Shown here: positions 30,315 to 39,505 of the stretch, in pieces | How positions within the stretch are numbered: the first letter of the stretch is position 1 | Layout: every line of letters starts with the position of its first letter | NCBI GenBank assembly: GCA_964537035.1 | Contig: CAZIAK010000028.1 | Location: forward strand, 1-64,000 | Length of the DNA stretch: 64,000 nucleotides | Direction: 5' to 3' | DNA from: CAZIAK01 sp964537035 | Lineage (GTDB): Bacteria; Planctomycetota; B15-G4 | Made by a program: the position numbers and the translations under genes | The notes under the pieces: model-generated | Told to the model about the DNA's origin: nothing | Seen by the model: the letters and a program-made list of their open reading frames with translations, nothing else | Database searches by the model: none

Positions 30315-31115
30315 TCAGCGGTTGGCGGTCACCCAGCGGCAGGCGTTCTCGAAGAACGGGGCGCCGGGCCCCAGGTCGGGCAGCGGCCCCTGTTGGGCGG
30401 CCCGGGTCCACTCGGGGTGGTGAAAACTGAAGAAGGCCCGTTCGGGGTGGGGCATGATCCCCAGCACCTGGCCCGTGGCGTCGGTCAGCGCGGCGATGCC
30501 GTCGACGGAACCGTTCGGGTTGTGGGGGTATTGCAGGGTGGGCTCGCCCTGGGCGTCGGCGTAGCGCAGCACCACCCGGTCTTCGTCGTAGAGCCGTCGC
30601 TGCAGCTCGTCGTCGAGGCAGACGAAGCGGCCCTCGGCGTGGGCCAGGGGCAGGTCCGGGGCTTCCATGTCACCGATGAAGACGCAGCGGCGGCTCTGCA
30701 CGGCGCAGCGCACCCAGCGGTCTTCGTACTTGTGGGACACGTTGTCCGTGAGGCTCACCTCTTGCTTGCCCAGGGTCTGGGCCAGGCCGGGGAGCAGGCC
30801 CAGGCGCACCAGCACCTGAAAGCCGTTGCAGATGCCCAGGACCAGGCCGCCGTTCGCGATGAACCGTTGCAGCGGGTCGGCCAGGCGGGTGCCCAGCTCG
30901 CAGGCGAAGACCGCGCCCGCGCCCACGTCGTCCCCGTAGCTGAAGCCCCCAGGGATGGCCAGGATGTGGTGGGACAGCAGCTGCTCGGAGTCGGCCAGCA
31001 AGGCGTTCACGTGCAGGGTGGTCGAGGCGGCCCCGAAGTGCTCGAAGGCGAAGGCCGTCTCCCGCTCGCAGTTGGTCCCTGCGGCACGAAGGATCAAGAC
31101 GGACGGCTGGGTCAT
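30315..31115 (-). CDS. purQ: FGAM synthase glutaminase subunit PurQ
   Basis: 266 aa class I glutamine amidotransferase. Nucleophile Cys96 in LGICNGFQ, and the catalytic His/Glu in MPHPERA near the C-terminus. Supplies ammonia to PurL for step 4 of purine synthesis. Slightly longer than the ~230-aa Bacillus type. The ATG overlaps the purL stop (ATGA), so the two subunits are coupled. Confidence 0.95.
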   Translation of the reverse strand: MTQPSVLILRAAGTNCERETAFAFEHFGAASTTLHVNALLADSEQLLSHHILAIPGGFSYGDDVGAGAVFACELGTRLADPLQRFIANGGLVLGICNGFQVLVRLGLLPGLAQTLGKQEVSLTDNVSHKYEDRWVRCAVQSRRCVFIGDMEAPDLPLAHAEGRFVCLDDELQRRLYDEDRVVLRYADAQGEPTLQYPHNPNGSVDGIAALTDATGQVLGIMPHPERAFFSFHHPEWTRAAQQGPLPDLGPGAPFFENACRWVTANR

Positions 31116-34024
31116 GACGGGCTGTGCTCGCGGTCGAGGTCGTGGGTGGCTGTGAAGGCCTGGCGGAGCGCTTCGATGGGCTCGGAGAGCAGCTCGGTGG
31201 AGCCGTCGACGATGGTCAGGGTCGGTGTCTCGACGGTGCGCCCGATGACGGCGTGAGGCACGCCTTCGAGGCGGGCCAGAAGAGCGCCCTGGTTCTCAGG
31301 ACGAACCTCGATCAGGAAGCGCGTGGCCCCTTCGCCGAACAGCTTGCGCAGCGAGTCGACATCGCCCCGGCAGGGCATGGGCGCCAGGTCGAGCTCTGCT
31401 CCCAGACAACCGGCGAAGGCCATCTCGGCAGCGGCCACGGCCAGCCCGCCTTCGGACAGGTCGTGACAAGCGGCGACGTCACCCGCAGCCACGGCGCCGT
31501 GCACCGTGCTGAGCAGGCCGGGAGCCAGGGTCAGATCGACGGGCGGCACCTCTGCGCCCGAGGCGCCCAGGTGCCGGGCCAGGTGGCTGCCACCCAGCTC
31601 AGGGCCGCTCATCCCCACCATGACCAGGGCGTTGCCGGGCGCCTTGAGGTCCATGGAGGCCGTGCCACCCAGGTCGTCTACCAGAGCCAGGGCCGTGATC
31701 AGCAACGTCGGCGGGATGGAGAGAGACTCGGCCCCGACCCGATAGTCATTGTTGAGGCTGTCCTTGCCCGAGATGAAAGGCGTGCGGTAGGCCATGGCAC
31801 CGTCGTAGCAGGCCAGGCAGGCCTCGACCAGATCGCCCAGGTTGTCCGGCTTCTCGCAGTTGCCCCAGGAGAAGTTGTCCAAGATGGAGGCTCGGGTCGG
31901 GTCGCCACCTACGGCCACCACGTTGCGCAGGGCCTCGTCCATGGCGTGCAGGGTCATGCGATAGGGATCGACATCGCCCAGCCAGGGGTTGATGCCGCAA
32001 CCCAGGGAGAAGGCCTTGCGGCTGCCCAGCACGGGGGCGCAGACCGCCGCGTCTGAGGGACCATCCCGCTGGGGGCCTACCAGGGGCTTGATCACCGAGC
32101 CCGCCTGCACCTCGTGGTCGTACTGCCGAATGACCCACTCCTTGCTGGCGATGTTGGGCATGGCCAGCAAGCCCAGGAGCAACGCGCCGGCCTGATCGAC
32201 GCCAGGCAATGTGGGGTCACTCAGCTGGCGCACACGACGGGTGGCTGTGCGCGTCTGCCTTGGCAAGCCGTCGTGGACGAAGGCCATGGTGAGGTTCATG
32301 ACCTCGACGCCGTTGTACTCGGCGGTCAGTCGCCCGCTGCCGTCGAAGGTGCCGATGACCGTGGCGGGCACGTCTTCGGAGGCGAAGAGCGCGAGGATCT
32401 CGTCCCGATGCTCGGGCGGCACGGAGAAGACCATGCGCTCTTGTGCTTCGGAGATCCAGATCTCGGTGTAGGTGAGGCCGTGGTACTTGAGCGGCACCGT
32501 GTCGAGGACGATGTGGGCGCCCACCTGCTCGCCCATCTCGCCCACCGCCGACGAGAGCCCGCCCGCGCCGCAGTCCGTGACCGAGCTGTAGAGCCCCCGG
32601 TCGCGAGCCTGCATCTGCGCGTCGAGCAGGCGCTTCTCTTCGATGGCGTTGCCGATCTGCACCGCTCCCGACGACACGGTCTCGCTCTCGCTATGCAGCT
32701 CCAGGCTGGAGAACGTGGCGCCGTGAATGCCATCGCGCCCCGTGGCACCACCGGCCACGACGATGAGGTCACCGGCGCCCACCGCCTTGGGCAGGTGCTC
32801 GACCGGCAGCAATCCCACCGAGCCGCAGTAGACGATGGGGTTGCCTACGTAGCGTTTGTCGAAGCACACCGCGCCGTTCACCGTGGGGATGCCCATGCGG
32901 TTGCCGTAGTCGCGCACCCCTGACACCACGCCCTTCATGATGCGCCGGGGATGCATGCAGCCCTGGGGCAACTCCTCGGCGGGCAGGTCGTGGGGGCCGA
33001 AACAGAAGACGTCGGTGGAGGCCACGGGGCGCGCGCCCAGGCCGGTGCCCATGGTGTCCCGCAGCACGCCGCCCATGCCCGTGCCCGCGCCGCCGTAGGG
33101 CTCAAGGGCCGAGGGATGGTTGTGGGTCTCGACCTTGAAGGTCAGGTAGTGGCCGTCGTCGAAGTCGACCACGCCCGCGTTGTCCACGAAGACCGAACGG
33201 CAGAAGTCACGGTCGAGCTCGTGGGTCGCCCGGGCGATGGTGGACTTGAGCAGGTTGTCGTGAGGCTCGCCTTCGTAGTCGACCAGCCCGGTGAGCGTCT
33301 TGTGCTTGCAGTGCTCTGACCAGGTCTGGGCCAGGGTCTCGAGTTCAATATCTGTGGGCTCTCTGCCCAGGCCGACGAAGTGCTCTTGCACCGCGCGCAT
33401 CTCGACCCGGTCGAGGGCCAGGCAACCGTCGACGCTGATGCGCTCGAGCTGCTCGCCGTCCGCCGCGATCAGGGGGATGTGCCGCAGGGTGCTCTCGCTC
33501 GCCGACAGTTCGCTGGCCGGGGGCACGCCCGTGGTGGGCTCGAGCCGCAGCTCTTCGACGATGTCATTGGCCAGCAGCTCTTCGCCGATGAGCTGGAGCT
33601 GGGCAGGGTCGGAGTTGCCGGGGAACAAGAAGCCGGTCCAGGAGCGCACATGGCTGACCTCAAGGCCCAGGGCCGCGGCGGCGCGGGTGACGCTCTGGGC
33701 CGTGGGGTCCATGACGCCGGGGCGGCGCACGACCTCGAGGCGGCGGGTGTCGGCGGCCCGGGGCGGCTCATCTGGCAGATAGGCACGCCAGGAGTTCATC
33801 ACCGGGTCAGCCATGAGCCGCTCGGCCAGGATCTCGGCGCTGGGCAGGCCTCCTGCAATGTGCAGGGAGAGCCCGCGCAGGGTCTGCAGGCCATCGGGGA
33901 GCCGCAGGCCGGCTTCTTGAGCGGCAGCGGCGAGGCGAGACCCGAGGACGTCCCGTCGCCCGGGCCGGATCGAGATTTCGATGCAGACGGCGGTGGAGTC
34001 GCCGTCGGTGCGAGAGCTGGCCAC
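31112..34024 (-). CDS. purL: FGAM synthase PurL with N-terminal PurS-like domains
   Basis: 970 aa from a GTG start; no better in-frame start lies upstream. The PurL core begins near residue 225 with the WSEHCKHKTL motif at 235-244, followed by two AIRS-type halves (GGVLRDTMGTG, ATGRDGIHGATFSS, FISGKDSLNN). The first ~180 residues look like two successive PurS-type domains: residues ~12-80 and a clearer one at ~96-160 beginning RLEVVRRPGVMDP. PurS is normally a separate small subunit, so the protein seems to carry a covalent PurS pair. A TAGAAT hexamer lies 30 nt upstream. Overlaps purQ. Confidence 0.93.
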   Translation of the reverse strand: MASSRTDGDSTAVCIEISIRPGRRDVLGSRLAAAAQEAGLRLPDGLQTLRGLSLHIAGGLPSAEILAERLMADPVMNSWRAYLPDEPPRAADTRRLEVVRRPGVMDPTAQSVTRAAAALGLEVSHVRSWTGFLFPGNSDPAQLQLIGEELLANDIVEELRLEPTTGVPPASELSASESTLRHIPLIAADGEQLERISVDGCLALDRVEMRAVQEHFVGLGREPTDIELETLAQTWSEHCKHKTLTGLVDYEGEPHDNLLKSTIARATHELDRDFCRSVFVDNAGVVDFDDGHYLTFKVETHNHPSALEPYGGAGTGMGGVLRDTMGTGLGARPVASTDVFCFGPHDLPAEELPQGCMHPRRIMKGVVSGVRDYGNRMGIPTVNGAVCFDKRYVGNPIVYCGSVGLLPVEHLPKAVGAGDLIVVAGGATGRDGIHGATFSSLELHSESETVSSGAVQIGNAIEEKRLLDAQMQARDRGLYSSVTDCGAGGLSSAVGEMGEQVGAHIVLDTVPLKYHGLTYTEIWISEAQERMVFSVPPEHRDEILALFASEDVPATVIGTFDGSGRLTAEYNGVEVMNLTMAFVHDGLPRQTRTATRRVRQLSDPTLPGVDQAGALLLGLLAMPNIASKEWVIRQYDHEVQAGSVIKPLVGPQRDGPSDAAVCAPVLGSRKAFSLGCGINPWLGDVDPYRMTLHAMDEALRNVVAVGGDPTRASILDNFSWGNCEKPDNLGDLVEACLACYDGAMAYRTPFISGKDSLNNDYRVGAESLSIPPTLLITALALVDDLGGTASMDLKAPGNALVMVGMSGPELGGSHLARHLGASGAEVPPVDLTLAPGLLSTVHGAVAAGDVAACHDLSEGGLAVAAAEMAFAGCLGAELDLAPMPCRGDVDSLRKLFGEGATRFLIEVRPENQGALLARLEGVPHAVIGRTVETPTLTIVDGSTELLSEPIEALRQAFTATHDLDREHSPS

Positions 34025-34158
34025 AGAGCGGTCCCGAACAGGGGGAAGTCCGCCATTCTAGCCATGGTGGCGGCCACTTTTCAGCGCCGGCCGCAGAGAC
34101 CACGGGGCTCTCGCGGATTCGTGCCGGGAGCCCCGTGTGCCAGGCCCCGCTCAAGGGG

Positions 34159-34164
34159 TAGGAT
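34159..34164 (+). promoter_or_regulatory. -10 hexamer TAGGAT, accA
   Basis: TAGGAT, 9 nt before the accA ATG at 34174. Confidence 0.5.
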
Positions 34165-34173
34165 CTGCCGGTC

Positions 34174-35178
34174 ATGGCTCGATCGAAGAAGGACGCACTC
34201 AAGAACACTCTCGCCTTTGAGCGGCCCGTGGTCGAACTCGACCACGCTCTCGAAGATCTGACCGAGAAGCTGGCCTCTGCTGATGAGGCCCAGGCTGGCG
34301 AACTCGAGGCCGAGATCGAGAAGGTCACCGCCGAGCGAGACGGGTTGCTCCAAGAGGTGCAGGACAACCTCACCATGTGGCAGCGCATCCAGCTCAGCCG
34401 CCACGTCGAGCGGGCCGTGACTGGCGACTACATCGAGGCCTTGCTCACCGATGTGGTCGAGCTTCACGGCGATCGTCACTTCGGCGACGACCGGGCCATC
34501 GTGACGGCCCTGGCCACCCTGGGCGACCAGCGCCTGCTTCTGGTGGCCCACCAGAAGGGCCGCACGACCAAGGAGCGCATCGCCTGCAACTGGGGCTGCG
34601 CCCATCCCGAGGGCTATCGCAAGGCCCTGCGCTGCATGCAGCTGGCCGCCCGCTTTGGTCTGCCCATCTTGACCCTGGTCAATACTCCGGGGGCCTATCC
34701 GGGCATCGGCGCCGAAGAGCGAGGCCAGGCCAGCGCCATCGCCTGGAACATCCTCGAGATGAGCAAGCTGCCCGTGCCCATCGTCACGGCGGTCATCGGC
34801 GAGGGGGGCAGCGGCGGTGCCCTGGGCATCGGCGTCTGCGATCGGCTGCTCTGTCTTGAGAACAGCTACTACTCGGTGATCTCGCCTGAGGGCTGCGCGT
34901 CGATCTTGTGGAAGGACGGCAGCCGGGCCGAAGAGGCGGCGGGAGCGCTCAAGCTGCGCAGCAGCATGCTGCTTGAGCTGGGGGTGGCCGATGAGATCCT
35001 GGCCGAGCCCATGGGGGGGGCGCACCGGGACAAGCGGGCCATCGCGCGCACCCTGGGCGAGGCGGTGAGTCGCCATCTGAACGATCTCTCCGCCCTGTCC
35101 ACAGAAGAGCTCCTGGCCGAACGGGCGGAGAAATACCGCAAGATCGGGCCGTTTCAGAGCGCTGCCAGCCCTGGCTGA
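34174..35178 (+). CDS. accA: Acetyl-CoA carboxylase carboxyltransferase subunit alpha
   Basis: 334 aa. A leading helical coiled-coil region (1-75), then the carboxyltransferase crotonase-like core with GDRHFGDD, HQKGR and GCAHPEGYRKALR, an oxyanion-type glycine run (GEGGSGGALGIG) and SVISPEGCASILW. With AccD it transfers CO2 from biotin to acetyl-CoA in fatty-acid synthesis. AccD is not in the window, as is common. Divergent from purL with a 149-nt spacer. Confidence 0.96.
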   Translation: MARSKKDALKNTLAFERPVVELDHALEDLTEKLASADEAQAGELEAEIEKVTAERDGLLQEVQDNLTMWQRIQLSRHVERAVTGDYIEALLTDVVELHGDRHFGDDRAIVTALATLGDQRLLLVAHQKGRTTKERIACNWGCAHPEGYRKALRCMQLAARFGLPILTLVNTPGAYPGIGAEERGQASAIAWNILEMSKLPVPIVTAVIGEGGSGGALGIGVCDRLLCLENSYYSVISPEGCASILWKDGSRAEEAAGALKLRSSMLLELGVADEILAEPMGGAHRDKRAIARTLGEAVSRHLNDLSALSTEELLAERAEKYRKIGPFQSAASPG

Positions 35179-35392
35179 GGGCTCGCTGGGCTGCCGTGTG
35201 CCCGGCGGAGGATGGCTCAGCACCGAGCCTGGCTCCTGAGGCCGCTTGAGCGGTCTTGGCATGGGGTCGGCGGGCTGCCCACCGGCCCGGGCTAGAATCC
35301 TGGGATCCAATCCCATCACCTGGCAGATGGGGGGCGTAAGAGGCCCTGCACGGCCCGGTCTCCCTGGCTCCGGTCCCCCGAGCTCCCTTTTC

Positions 35393-36031
35393 ATGCCTAT
35401 CACTCAACAGACTCGCGACGATCACGAGATCATTCGTGCCTGCCTGGACGGCAGCACGGAGGCCTTCACCGTGCTGGTGCAGCGTCACGAAAAGCGGGCG
35501 TTCTGGGCGGCGTACAGGGTCGTCGGCGATGCCGACGCCTCTCGCGATGTGGCCCAGGAGGCCTTTGTCAGGGTCTGGCGCGCTCTGGAGCGGTTCGACT
35601 TCTCCATGGCCTTCACCACCTGGCTGTACCGCATCACGGTGAATCTGGCCATCGATCACCTGCGCCGCAACAAGCGCCACAAGGGCGTGGACATCGACCT
35701 GTTTCGCGAAGGCCTCGCTGACGAGAGCGCGCCTGAGCAGAAGGAGGGCTCGCGGGAGCTGGCCGCCCAGGTCCGCCTCGTGCTCGACAATCTCGACGAG
35801 AAGTACCGCACGGTCTTGGCCTTGCGCGATCTCGAGGGACTTTCTTCCAAGCAGATCTCAGACATCACCGGTATCACCCATGCCACCGTGCGTTGGCGCC
35901 TCCATGTGGCTCGCAAACAGTTCCGCGAGGCCTGGACCCGCTACGAGACCCGTCGCAAGACCGATCTCGACATCGCTCGCGCCGAACGCGCCAACGCCTC
36001 TTCCTCAGACACCGCAACGCTGGATTCCTGA
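35393..36031 (+). CDS. ECF-type RNA polymerase sigma factor
   Basis: 212 aa from the ATG at 35393 (MPITQQTRDD). The open frame continues upstream, but residues there are low complexity and unlike the family. Region 2 is visible as GDADASRDVAQEAFVRVWRA with the downstream DHLRR segment. Region 4 is the helix-turn-helix GLSSKQISDITGI with THATVRWRLHVARK. There is no region 1 or 3, so it is group IV (ECF). A TAGAAT hexamer at 35293-35298 could be its promoter with a ~90-nt leader. The anti-sigma gene follows after 3 nt. Confidence 0.92.
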   Translation: MPITQQTRDDHEIIRACLDGSTEAFTVLVQRHEKRAFWAAYRVVGDADASRDVAQEAFVRVWRALERFDFSMAFTTWLYRITVNLAIDHLRRNKRHKGVDIDLFREGLADESAPEQKEGSRELAAQVRLVLDNLDEKYRTVLALRDLEGLSSKQISDITGITHATVRWRLHVARKQFREAWTRYETRRKTDLDIARAERANASSSDTATLDS

Positions 36032-36034
36032 GCC

Positions 36035-36730
36035 GTGAAACTACAACGCTATACCTGCCGTACCGTCCGCAACATGCTGCCCCTGCACGTCGGTGGCGAT
36101 CTCGACCCTCGCCATGGGCCTGAGGTCGACGCGCACCTGAACAACTGCCTGGTGTGCTTCGCCGAGTTTCGTGAGCTGGGCGCCATGCGCAGCCGGCTGG
36201 CCGTACTGGCCGAGCAGCCCCTGCCCCTGGGCATCCTCGATGGCTTCGCCGAAGAGGTCATGGCCCGCATCGACGTGGGCGAGCCCGGGCCCGCAGCAGA
36301 GGCGCCGAGCCCCGGGCCCCGCCAGCGCATCTTCTCGTTTCAGAAGCTCAGCGCGGCGGCGGCGGTGATGCTGGTCTGCCTGGCCGGTTGGCGCGCGTTC
36401 AACGACCAAGGCCTCATGAGCGACGGTACGAGCGCTTTCCTGCGGCCTGATTTGTCCGGGTCCGTGAGCGATGGCGTGCCCATGCAGCGGCAGCAGGCGG
36501 CCCTCGACGGGACACAGCTGCCAACGGCTCCCAGCGGTCAGCTCTCAGCCCAGGCGGTCAACGAGTTCTTGGAGACCACCTGGCCCTTGGGAGTGCCCGC
36601 TCCGTCCGAGGTGCAGATCATCCTCCGCTCTCGGGGTGGCGTGCCCACCGTGACCCTGCACGGCCAGGCCAGCAAGGCCTCGGGGCTGGAGCGTGATGGG
36701 CAGCGTCAGCCTCGGCAGCGCAATCGGTAG
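36035..36730 (+). CDS. Anti-sigma factor with zinc-finger-like motif and one membrane helix
   Basis: 231 aa from a GTG 3 nt after the sigma gene. The N-terminal ZAS-type motif has Cys8, His34, Cys38 and Cys41 (HLNNCLVC). One membrane helix lies at ~105-121. The C-terminal part is Gln/Arg-rich and would lie outside. This fits a membrane-anchored anti-sigma factor holding the upstream ECF sigma until an envelope signal. Target genes are unknown. Confidence 0.88.
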   Translation: MKLQRYTCRTVRNMLPLHVGGDLDPRHGPEVDAHLNNCLVCFAEFRELGAMRSRLAVLAEQPLPLGILDGFAEEVMARIDVGEPGPAAEAPSPGPRQRIFSFQKLSAAAAVMLVCLAGWRAFNDQGLMSDGTSAFLRPDLSGSVSDGVPMQRQQAALDGTQLPTAPSGQLSAQAVNEFLETTWPLGVPAPSEVQIILRSRGGVPTVTLHGQASKASGLERDGQRQPRQRNR

Positions 36731-36734
36731 GGGG

Positions 36735-36930
36735 GCTGCGCTACAGGTCGCTCTCTTGTTGGCGAGGGTCCGGGCGTCCCTGATGCTCACCAGGGGGGCC
36801 GTTTCGCTCAGACAGGGTCGGCTTTGCCTCCACACTCGCTGCAGACCCCCCTGGTGAGCATCAGGGACGCCCTCGCCGGTGGAAGGAGAGGCGACTGTGG
36901 CCTTTCGGGGGTTCGTTTCTTGGTGGCGGA
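36735..36930 (+). repeat. Dispersed hairpin element, copy 2
   Basis: Perfect 27-bp inverted arms at 36772-36798 and 36846-36872 enclose a 47-nt loop (36799-36845) beginning CCGTTTCGCTCAGACAGG. The 5' flank carries GCGCTACAGGTCG (36738-36750), and the 3' flank GACTGTGGCCTT (36893-36904) followed by GGGGGTTCGTTTCTTG. Both flanks recur in copy 3, and the 3' flank recurs in copies 4 and 5. It lies between the convergent anti-sigma and rlmN genes. Confidence 0.92.
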
Positions 36931-36993
36931 GTCACAGGTGCGGCCGGGGACTTGCTGGCTTGGTGAGCCTTGGGGTCAACCCTGTTTCCATGT

Positions 36994-37036
36994 GGGCTGA
37001 GCTGGGCTGAGCTGGGCTGGGTGCGGGTGCGGGTGC
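36994..37036. repeat. Short tandem repeats
   Basis: GGGCTGAGCT repeated about 2.6 times (36994-37019), then GGGTGC three times (37019-37036). Non-coding, just beyond the rlmN stop. No other feature seen in 36931-37061. Confidence 0.85.
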
Positions 37037-37061
37037 GCCAGGGCCTGGTGAGCCGTGGAGG

Positions 37062-38156
37062 CTAGACCTCGTCTTTGGCAGCACCGCCCTTGGCTCGGCG
37101 GCGTAACTGGCCGCAGGCGACTCCTACGTCCTGGCCTCTGGGGCGGCGCACGGTGGTGGTGACTCCGGCGGCTCGCAGGATGTCGACCATGGTGTCCACG
37201 TCTTGGGGTTGGGGCGGCGCGAGGTCGAGGCCGTCGACCTTGTTGAAGGGGATCAGGTTCACCGCGGCGGGGTAGCCGGCCAGGAGCTTGGCGAAGCCTC
37301 TGGCCGTGTCGGGGGTGTCGTTGATGCCCGCCAGGACGACCACCTCGACGGTGAGCCGTCGACCGTGGCTCAAGAAGCGCGCCTTCGCTGCGGCCAGGGT
37401 CTCGGCCAGGTGGCTGCGACCCAACCCGGGCATGAGTTCTTCGCGCCAGGCGTCGTCGGGCGCGTGGAGTGACAGGGCGATGTTGAAGGGGATCGGCTCT
37501 GCAGCCAGGCGAGCCAGGGCTGCCGGGTGGCCCACGGTCGAGACGGTGATGCGCCGGGCCCCGATGCCCAGGCCCTCGGGCGCGTTCATCAGCCGGATGG
37601 CGGACAGGACCGCGGCCATGTTGTGGGTGGGTTCGCCCGAGCCCATGAACACGAAGTTGGTCAGGGGCTGGTCAGGCCGCTGCTCCCTGGCCAGCAGCAC
37701 CTGCTCGAGGATCTCGCCCTGGCTCAGGTTGCGGATCACGCCGTCGAGTCCGCTGGCGCAGAAGCAGCAGCCCACAGCGCAGCCCACCTGGGACGAGATG
37801 CAGAGCGTGTGCCGGTCGCCCTCGGGGATCGACACCGACTCGATGAGCTGGCCGTCCGCCAGTCGCGTGAGCAGCCCGACCGTGCCGTCCCTGCTCTCGT
37901 GCCGTCGGGACAGGACGCCCTTGCGCACGACCCACCGTCGGGCCAGCTCCTCCCGCAGGGCCTTGGACAGGTCGGTCATGGCCTCCCACGACTGAGCTCC
38001 CCGTTCGAGCACCCAGCGGCGTACCTGCCGGGGGGTGAAGCTGCGGGCCCCGGGGACCTGGGCCAGGACGTCGTAGCCCTGCAGGTCGAGGTCCGTCAGG
38101 GCAGGGAGCGGCGAAGGTGCCTGGTCTTGCGCTGGGTCTTCGGGCGCCGGAGCCAT
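37062..38156 (-). CDS. rlmN: 23S rRNA A2503 / tRNA A37 methyltransferase RlmN
   Basis: 364 aa radical SAM methyltransferase. The cluster motif CAVGCCFC carries the CxxxCxxC cysteines. It is preceded by the N-terminal helical domain (GARSFTPRQVRRWV) and followed by GSGEPTHN. The C-terminal segment with CGQL supplies the methyl-carrying Cys. Acts on 23S rRNA position 2503 and on tRNA. Follows clpX by 15 nt as the last gene of the tig-clpP-clpX run, an uncommon pairing. Confidence 0.94.
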   Translation of the reverse strand: MAPAPEDPAQDQAPSPLPALTDLDLQGYDVLAQVPGARSFTPRQVRRWVLERGAQSWEAMTDLSKALREELARRWVVRKGVLSRRHESRDGTVGLLTRLADGQLIESVSIPEGDRHTLCISSQVGCAVGCCFCASGLDGVIRNLSQGEILEQVLLAREQRPDQPLTNFVFMGSGEPTHNMAAVLSAIRLMNAPEGLGIGARRITVSTVGHPAALARLAAEPIPFNIALSLHAPDDAWREELMPGLGRSHLAETLAAAKARFLSHGRRLTVEVVVLAGINDTPDTARGFAKLLAGYPAAVNLIPFNKVDGLDLAPPQPQDVDTMVDILRAAGVTTTVRRPRGQDVGVACGQLRRRAKGGAAKDEV

Positions 38157-38171
38157 GGGTGGCCCGAGCCG

Positions 38172-39467
38172 TCAGGCCGACTCGCGCTGCACGTTGCCCG
38201 GGATGGGTTCGATGGCGATGGGCGCTTCGCCTCGCACGAACTCGGGGGTCACGGTGTAGAGCAGGTGCGGGCCCTTGTCCGGCAGGTGATAGACCACATC
38301 GAGCAGCTTGCCTTCGACGATGGAGCGGGCGGCGCGCACGCCGGTCTTCAGCTCGAGGGTTTGCTCGGCGATCAAGTTCAGGGCCTCGTCGCTGAACTCG
38401 AGCTCGCAGTCTTCGAGGGCGAAGAGCGATTGGTACTGCCTGACCAGGGCATTGCGTGGCTCGGTCAAGGTGCGGGTGAGCTGCTCAGCGTCGAGGGAGG
38501 CCAGTGGCGCGATCACCGGGATGCGGCCCACGAACTCGGGGATCAGACCGAAGTCGACAAGGTCTTCAGTGCTCACCCGTGCGATGAGGCTGTTGGTCTC
38601 TTGAGCCGTGCTGGCCCGAGGACCGCTGACGTCCCGGAAGCCGATGGCGCTGCCGCCCACACGACGAGAGACGAGCGACTCGATGCCAGCGAAGGTGCCG
38701 CCCACGATGAACAGGATGTCCCGGGTGTCCACGTGGATGTACTGCTGCTCAGGGTGCTTGCGACCGCCCGCCGGGGGCACGTTGGCCTCCGTGCCCTCGA
38801 GCAGTTTGAGCAGCGCCTGCTGCACCCCTTCGCCGGACACGTCACGAGTGATCGAGACGTTGCCCGTGGTGCGACCGACCTTGTCGATCTCATCGATGAA
38901 GATGATGCCCTGCTGAGCCTTGGGGATGTCGTAGTCGGCGGCCTGCACCAGCTTCAGGATGATGTTCTCGACGTCTTCGCCCACGTAGCCCGCTTCGGTC
39001 AGCGTGGTGGCGTCGGCGATGGCGAAGGGCACGTCGAGGATGCGGGCCAAGGTGCGAGCCAGCAGGGTCTTGCCCGAACCCGTGGGTCCGATGAGCAGGA
39101 TGTTGCTCTTCTCGATCTCGACACCGCGGCCGTCGGTGGTGCGCATCTGCCGGGCCAGCATGCGCCGGTAGTGGCTGTACACCGCCACCGCCAGGACCTT
39201 CTTCGCGTGACCCTGGGCGATGACGTACTGGTCTAGCCTGGACACCAACTCAGAAGGCGTGGGCAGCTTCTCGAGGTTGAGATCGAGACCACCGCCACTG
39301 CCGCGCTGGCTCTCTTCGGCCCGCTGTCCCACCAGAATCGAGTTGCACAGCTCGATGCACTCGGCGCAGATGTAGATGTCCGGCGGACCAGCAATGAGGT
39401 TCGGCCGCGCCTTCATGCAGAAGGAGCAGCGTTCCTCATGAGTGTTCTGGCCGTCGCCGTTCGCCAT
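38172..39467 (-). CDS. clpX: ATP-dependent Clp protease ATPase subunit ClpX
   Basis: 431 aa. N-terminal C4 zinc-binding domain (CSFCMKAR and CAECIELC), then an AAA+ module with Walker A GPTGSGKT, Walker B IIFIDEIDK and sensor motifs. The IGF-type ClpP-binding loop is present in the modified form SAIGFRDV. It unfolds substrates for ClpP. Located 38 nt after clpP. Confidence 0.97.
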   Translation of the reverse strand: MANGDGQNTHEERCSFCMKARPNLIAGPPDIYICAECIELCNSILVGQRAEESQRGSGGGLDLNLEKLPTPSELVSRLDQYVIAQGHAKKVLAVAVYSHYRRMLARQMRTTDGRGVEIEKSNILLIGPTGSGKTLLARTLARILDVPFAIADATTLTEAGYVGEDVENIILKLVQAADYDIPKAQQGIIFIDEIDKVGRTTGNVSITRDVSGEGVQQALLKLLEGTEANVPPAGGRKHPEQQYIHVDTRDILFIVGGTFAGIESLVSRRVGGSAIGFRDVSGPRASTAQETNSLIARVSTEDLVDFGLIPEFVGRIPVIAPLASLDAEQLTRTLTEPRNALVRQYQSLFALEDCELEFSDEALNLIAEQTLELKTGVRAARSIVEGKLLDVVYHLPDKGPHLLYTVTPEFVRGEAPIAIEPIPGNVQRESA

Positions 39468-39505
39468 GGTCTGTCAGTTCAGGTGATGGGAGGGGGTTGC
39501 CGGGG

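Noticed and set aside
36772..36872. Hairpin element as an integron attC site
   Set aside because: attC sites have conserved end boxes and variable centres. Here the centre is conserved and the arms vary, and no integrase or cassette array is present.
36772..36872. Hairpin element as a simple intrinsic terminator
   Set aside because: No U-tract follows either arm, and the conserved 47-nt loop and flanks are not needed for termination.
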